Of a DNA stretch of 33,228 nt, positions 32,263-33,228 are shown piece by piece. The stretch is from positions 1-33,228 of the forward strand of contig CAZOKH010000036.1 of the NCBI GenBank assembly GCA_964580315.1, read 5' to 3'. Numbering within the stretch: position 1 is the first letter of the stretch; each line of letters starts with the position of its first letter. Origin of the DNA: CAZOKH01 sp964580315. Its GTDB lineage: Bacteria; Chloroflexota; Anaerolineae; Anaerolineales; Anaerolineaceae. Below the pieces are notes generated by a model that saw only the letters and a program-made list of their open reading frames with translations, was not told the origin of the DNA and did no database searches. The position numbers and the translations under genes are program-made.

Positions 32263-32356
32263 AGTGCCGGTTTCGCTATTGGGCTCCCTGAATTCCGACC
32301 CCAGCGGGGTAAGCGACCATGTGCGGAAATTTCAGTTCAACGCCTCACGTATTTCT
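32257..32356 (-). ncRNA. Putative structured leader RNA (riboswitch or attenuator candidate)
   Basis: About 100 nt of leader between the promoter and the terminator. Visible pairings on the minus strand: CUGAAAUUUCC (32335-32325) with GGAAUUCAG (32296-32288), with two bulged bases; inside it a hairpin ACCCC-GCU-GGGGU (32310-32298); and UCGCU (32317-32313) in the loop with AGCGA (32277-32273), which would be a pseudoknot. The second partner runs directly into AAACC, the 5' arm of the terminator, so pseudoknot and terminator could compete. I could not match it to the known riboswitch classes I remember, including c-di-GMP I and II, c-di-AMP, ZTP and preQ1. Confidence 0.55.
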
Positions 32357-32362
32357 TTGTAA

Positions 32363-32391
32363 ACTATACATAAATTTTGTTGTTTTGTCAA
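32363..32391 (-). promoter_or_regulatory. Near-consensus promoter of the surface-protein gene
   Basis: Minus-strand TTGACA (32391-32386), exactly 17 bp, then TATAGT (32368-32363). The predicted transcription start is about 32356, giving a leader of about 175 nt before the ATG. Confidence 0.8.
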
Positions 32392-32540
32392 TAGGCAAAT
32401 GTTAGTATTTGGTTGTTTTTATCGGGAGCTTCGTCCTAATCCTATCCCACTGCCATTGAGCTCTCTTCAATTTTTTAATCCTAAAATGGGCATACAAAAC
32501 AAAAAATTTATACTAACCTGGCTTTTTTCAACTGAGAATC

Positions 32541-32580
32541 AAGAAATCCCCCGAATTTTTGTTCATTCAGGGGATTTCTT
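32541..32580 (-). terminator. Probable terminator of the right-edge gene
   Basis: AAGAAATCCCC (32541-32551) and GGGGATTTCTT (32570-32580) form an 11-bp perfect stem; GAAT and ATTC inside the loop can extend it. The T-run is part of the stem (GATTTCTT), so strength is uncertain. Confidence 0.6.
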
Positions 32581-32599
32581 TAATGATTATCCTGCGGAT

Positions 32600-33228
32600 T
32601 TACGGCGTGACGAAACTTTCCACCGCCGACCAGGCGCTGGGGCCGTTGGGCCCTTTCGCCTGCACCCGCCAGTACAGGGTTTGCCCCGCCGGCAGGTTGC
32701 TGGTGGGCGTGTAGGTCGATGCCGCGGCTGTCTTGCTCAATACCCTGCTCTTGAAAGTGTTCACCTTAGACACCTGGATGATGTAACTGGTCGCACCCGC
32801 TGCGTCTTCCCAATCAAAAGCCGGTTTCAGGCTGCCCGCTGCCGCTCCGCCCGCCGGAATAATCAGCTCCGGCGGCGCAATGGCTGTACGCAGTATCCGC
32901 ACACTCGACCAGCCCGAATACTCGCCATCCGTGTTAAAGGCACGCACCCGCCAGTAAAAGGTGGTGTTGGCAGTTAAATCTGCATCCGGCTCATATTCTG
33001 AGAAGGCCAGGCTGCTCTGTTCAATGACTATGGCAGCAAAACTAACACTGGTCGAAACCTGCACCTGGTAGTGGTCAAAAGTGGTGCCTTTGGGCACACT
33101 GCTGTTGTTCCAGTCCAGCTTCGGCGTGTAATCCGTCGTCAGCGCTTTGTTGGCCGGGCTGCGCAGCGTGGGTACGCCGGGCGGGTTGCCCGTCGTGAAG
33201 CTCCACACCTCCGACCACAGGCTCGGCC
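32600..33228 (-). CDS. Fibronectin type III-like repeat protein, 5' part off-window
   Basis: The C-terminal 208 residues or so of a larger protein; the frame is open to the window edge (codons before the GTG at 33208 read PSLWSE). Two fibronectin type III-like domains are visible, each with the Y-x-V-Q-V-S strand, the FYWRVRAFN or LYWRVQAKG strand and the closing W-S motif, separated by APPELIIPAGG. A piece of a third lies at the N-terminal edge (VWSFTTGNPPGVPTL). The protein ends in SFVTP with no anchor. Such repeats are common in secreted or surface proteins of this phylum, and it lies beside the beta-helix surface gene on the same strand. Confidence 0.8.
   Translation of the reverse strand, partial: PSLWSEVWSFTTGNPPGVPTLRSPANKALTTDYTPKLDWNNSSVPKGTTFDHYQVQVSTSVSFAAIVIEQSSLAFSEYEPDADLTANTTFYWRVRAFNTDGEYSGWSSVRILRTAIAPPELIIPAGGAAAGSLKPAFDWEDAAGATSYIIQVSKVNTFKSRVLSKTAAASTYTPTSNLPAGQTLYWRVQAKGPNGPSAWSAVESFVTP

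Noticed and set aside
32257..32356. c-di-GMP class I riboswitch assignment for the surface-gene leader
   Set aside because: The leader lacks the GGGCAAACC and GGGACGCAAAGC blocks and the GAAA tetraloop of that class. Only a vague similarity in a GC-rich stem on the opposite strand was noticed.
32399..32977. Plus-strand open frame of 192 codons
   Set aside because: It runs antisense to the fibronectin type III-like gene, shows no domain pattern, and crosses the terminator hairpin at 32541-32580.

Overview
The window looks like a chromosomal segment of a Chloroflexota bacterium, most likely of the Anaerolineae. This is inferred from gene content: a 907-residue MalT-like LuxR regulator, an FtsX/HlyD transporter operon, a PPK2 polyphosphate kinase, a luciferase-like oxidoreductase of the F420 type, a YpgQ-type HD protein, and a secreted protein combining a beta-helix with thrombospondin type 3 repeats. 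GC content is moderate to high and coding density is high. I saw no tRNA, rRNA, CRISPR array, prophage or insertion sequence.

Layout, left to right. 1-2972: terminator of an off-window gene, then a MalT-like regulator with its own terminator. 3068-10224: a tightly overlapping plus-strand operon (small conserved protein, two MacB/LolD-type ATPases, one FtsX permease, two HlyD-type adaptors of which one is a lipoprotein, and a small lipoprotein). 10498-11700: a YibE/F membrane protein. 11722-13466: minus-strand rarD and an SDR oxidoreductase. 13625-14428: PPK2. 14524-14769: a tiny SWIM zinc-binding protein. 15016-18460: an LLM oxidoreductase, a lone receiver protein, an AlbA_2 protein and a phosphofructokinase. 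18462-20293: an HD protein and an MFS transporter. 20474-23010: an Rrf2 regulator divergent from a thioesterase and a polytopic membrane protein. 23194-28897: a minus-strand block with prfC, an Hsp70-like protein, a truncated nucleotidyltransferase, guaA and xpt. 29021-33228: two secreted, repeat-rich surface protein genes, the second cut by the window edge.

Functional themes. The operon at 3 to 10 kb should form one ABC machine acting on the cell envelope. xpt and guaA form a purine salvage/GMP pair. PPK2 and phosphofructokinase serve nucleotide and sugar energy metabolism. The right end is devoted to the cell surface.

The most unusual signal is the leader of the large surface protein gene. 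It has a near-consensus promoter (TTGACA, 17 nt, TATAGT), then about 100 nt of compact potential RNA structure including a possible pseudoknot, then a textbook intrinsic terminator, all upstream of the ribosome-binding site. That is the architecture of a riboswitch or attenuator, and I could not match it to a known class. Other points of note are a recent 240-nt duplication within the repeat array, a nucleotidyltransferase fragment in frame behind the guaA stop codon, and a thioesterase gene whose mRNA may be leaderless.
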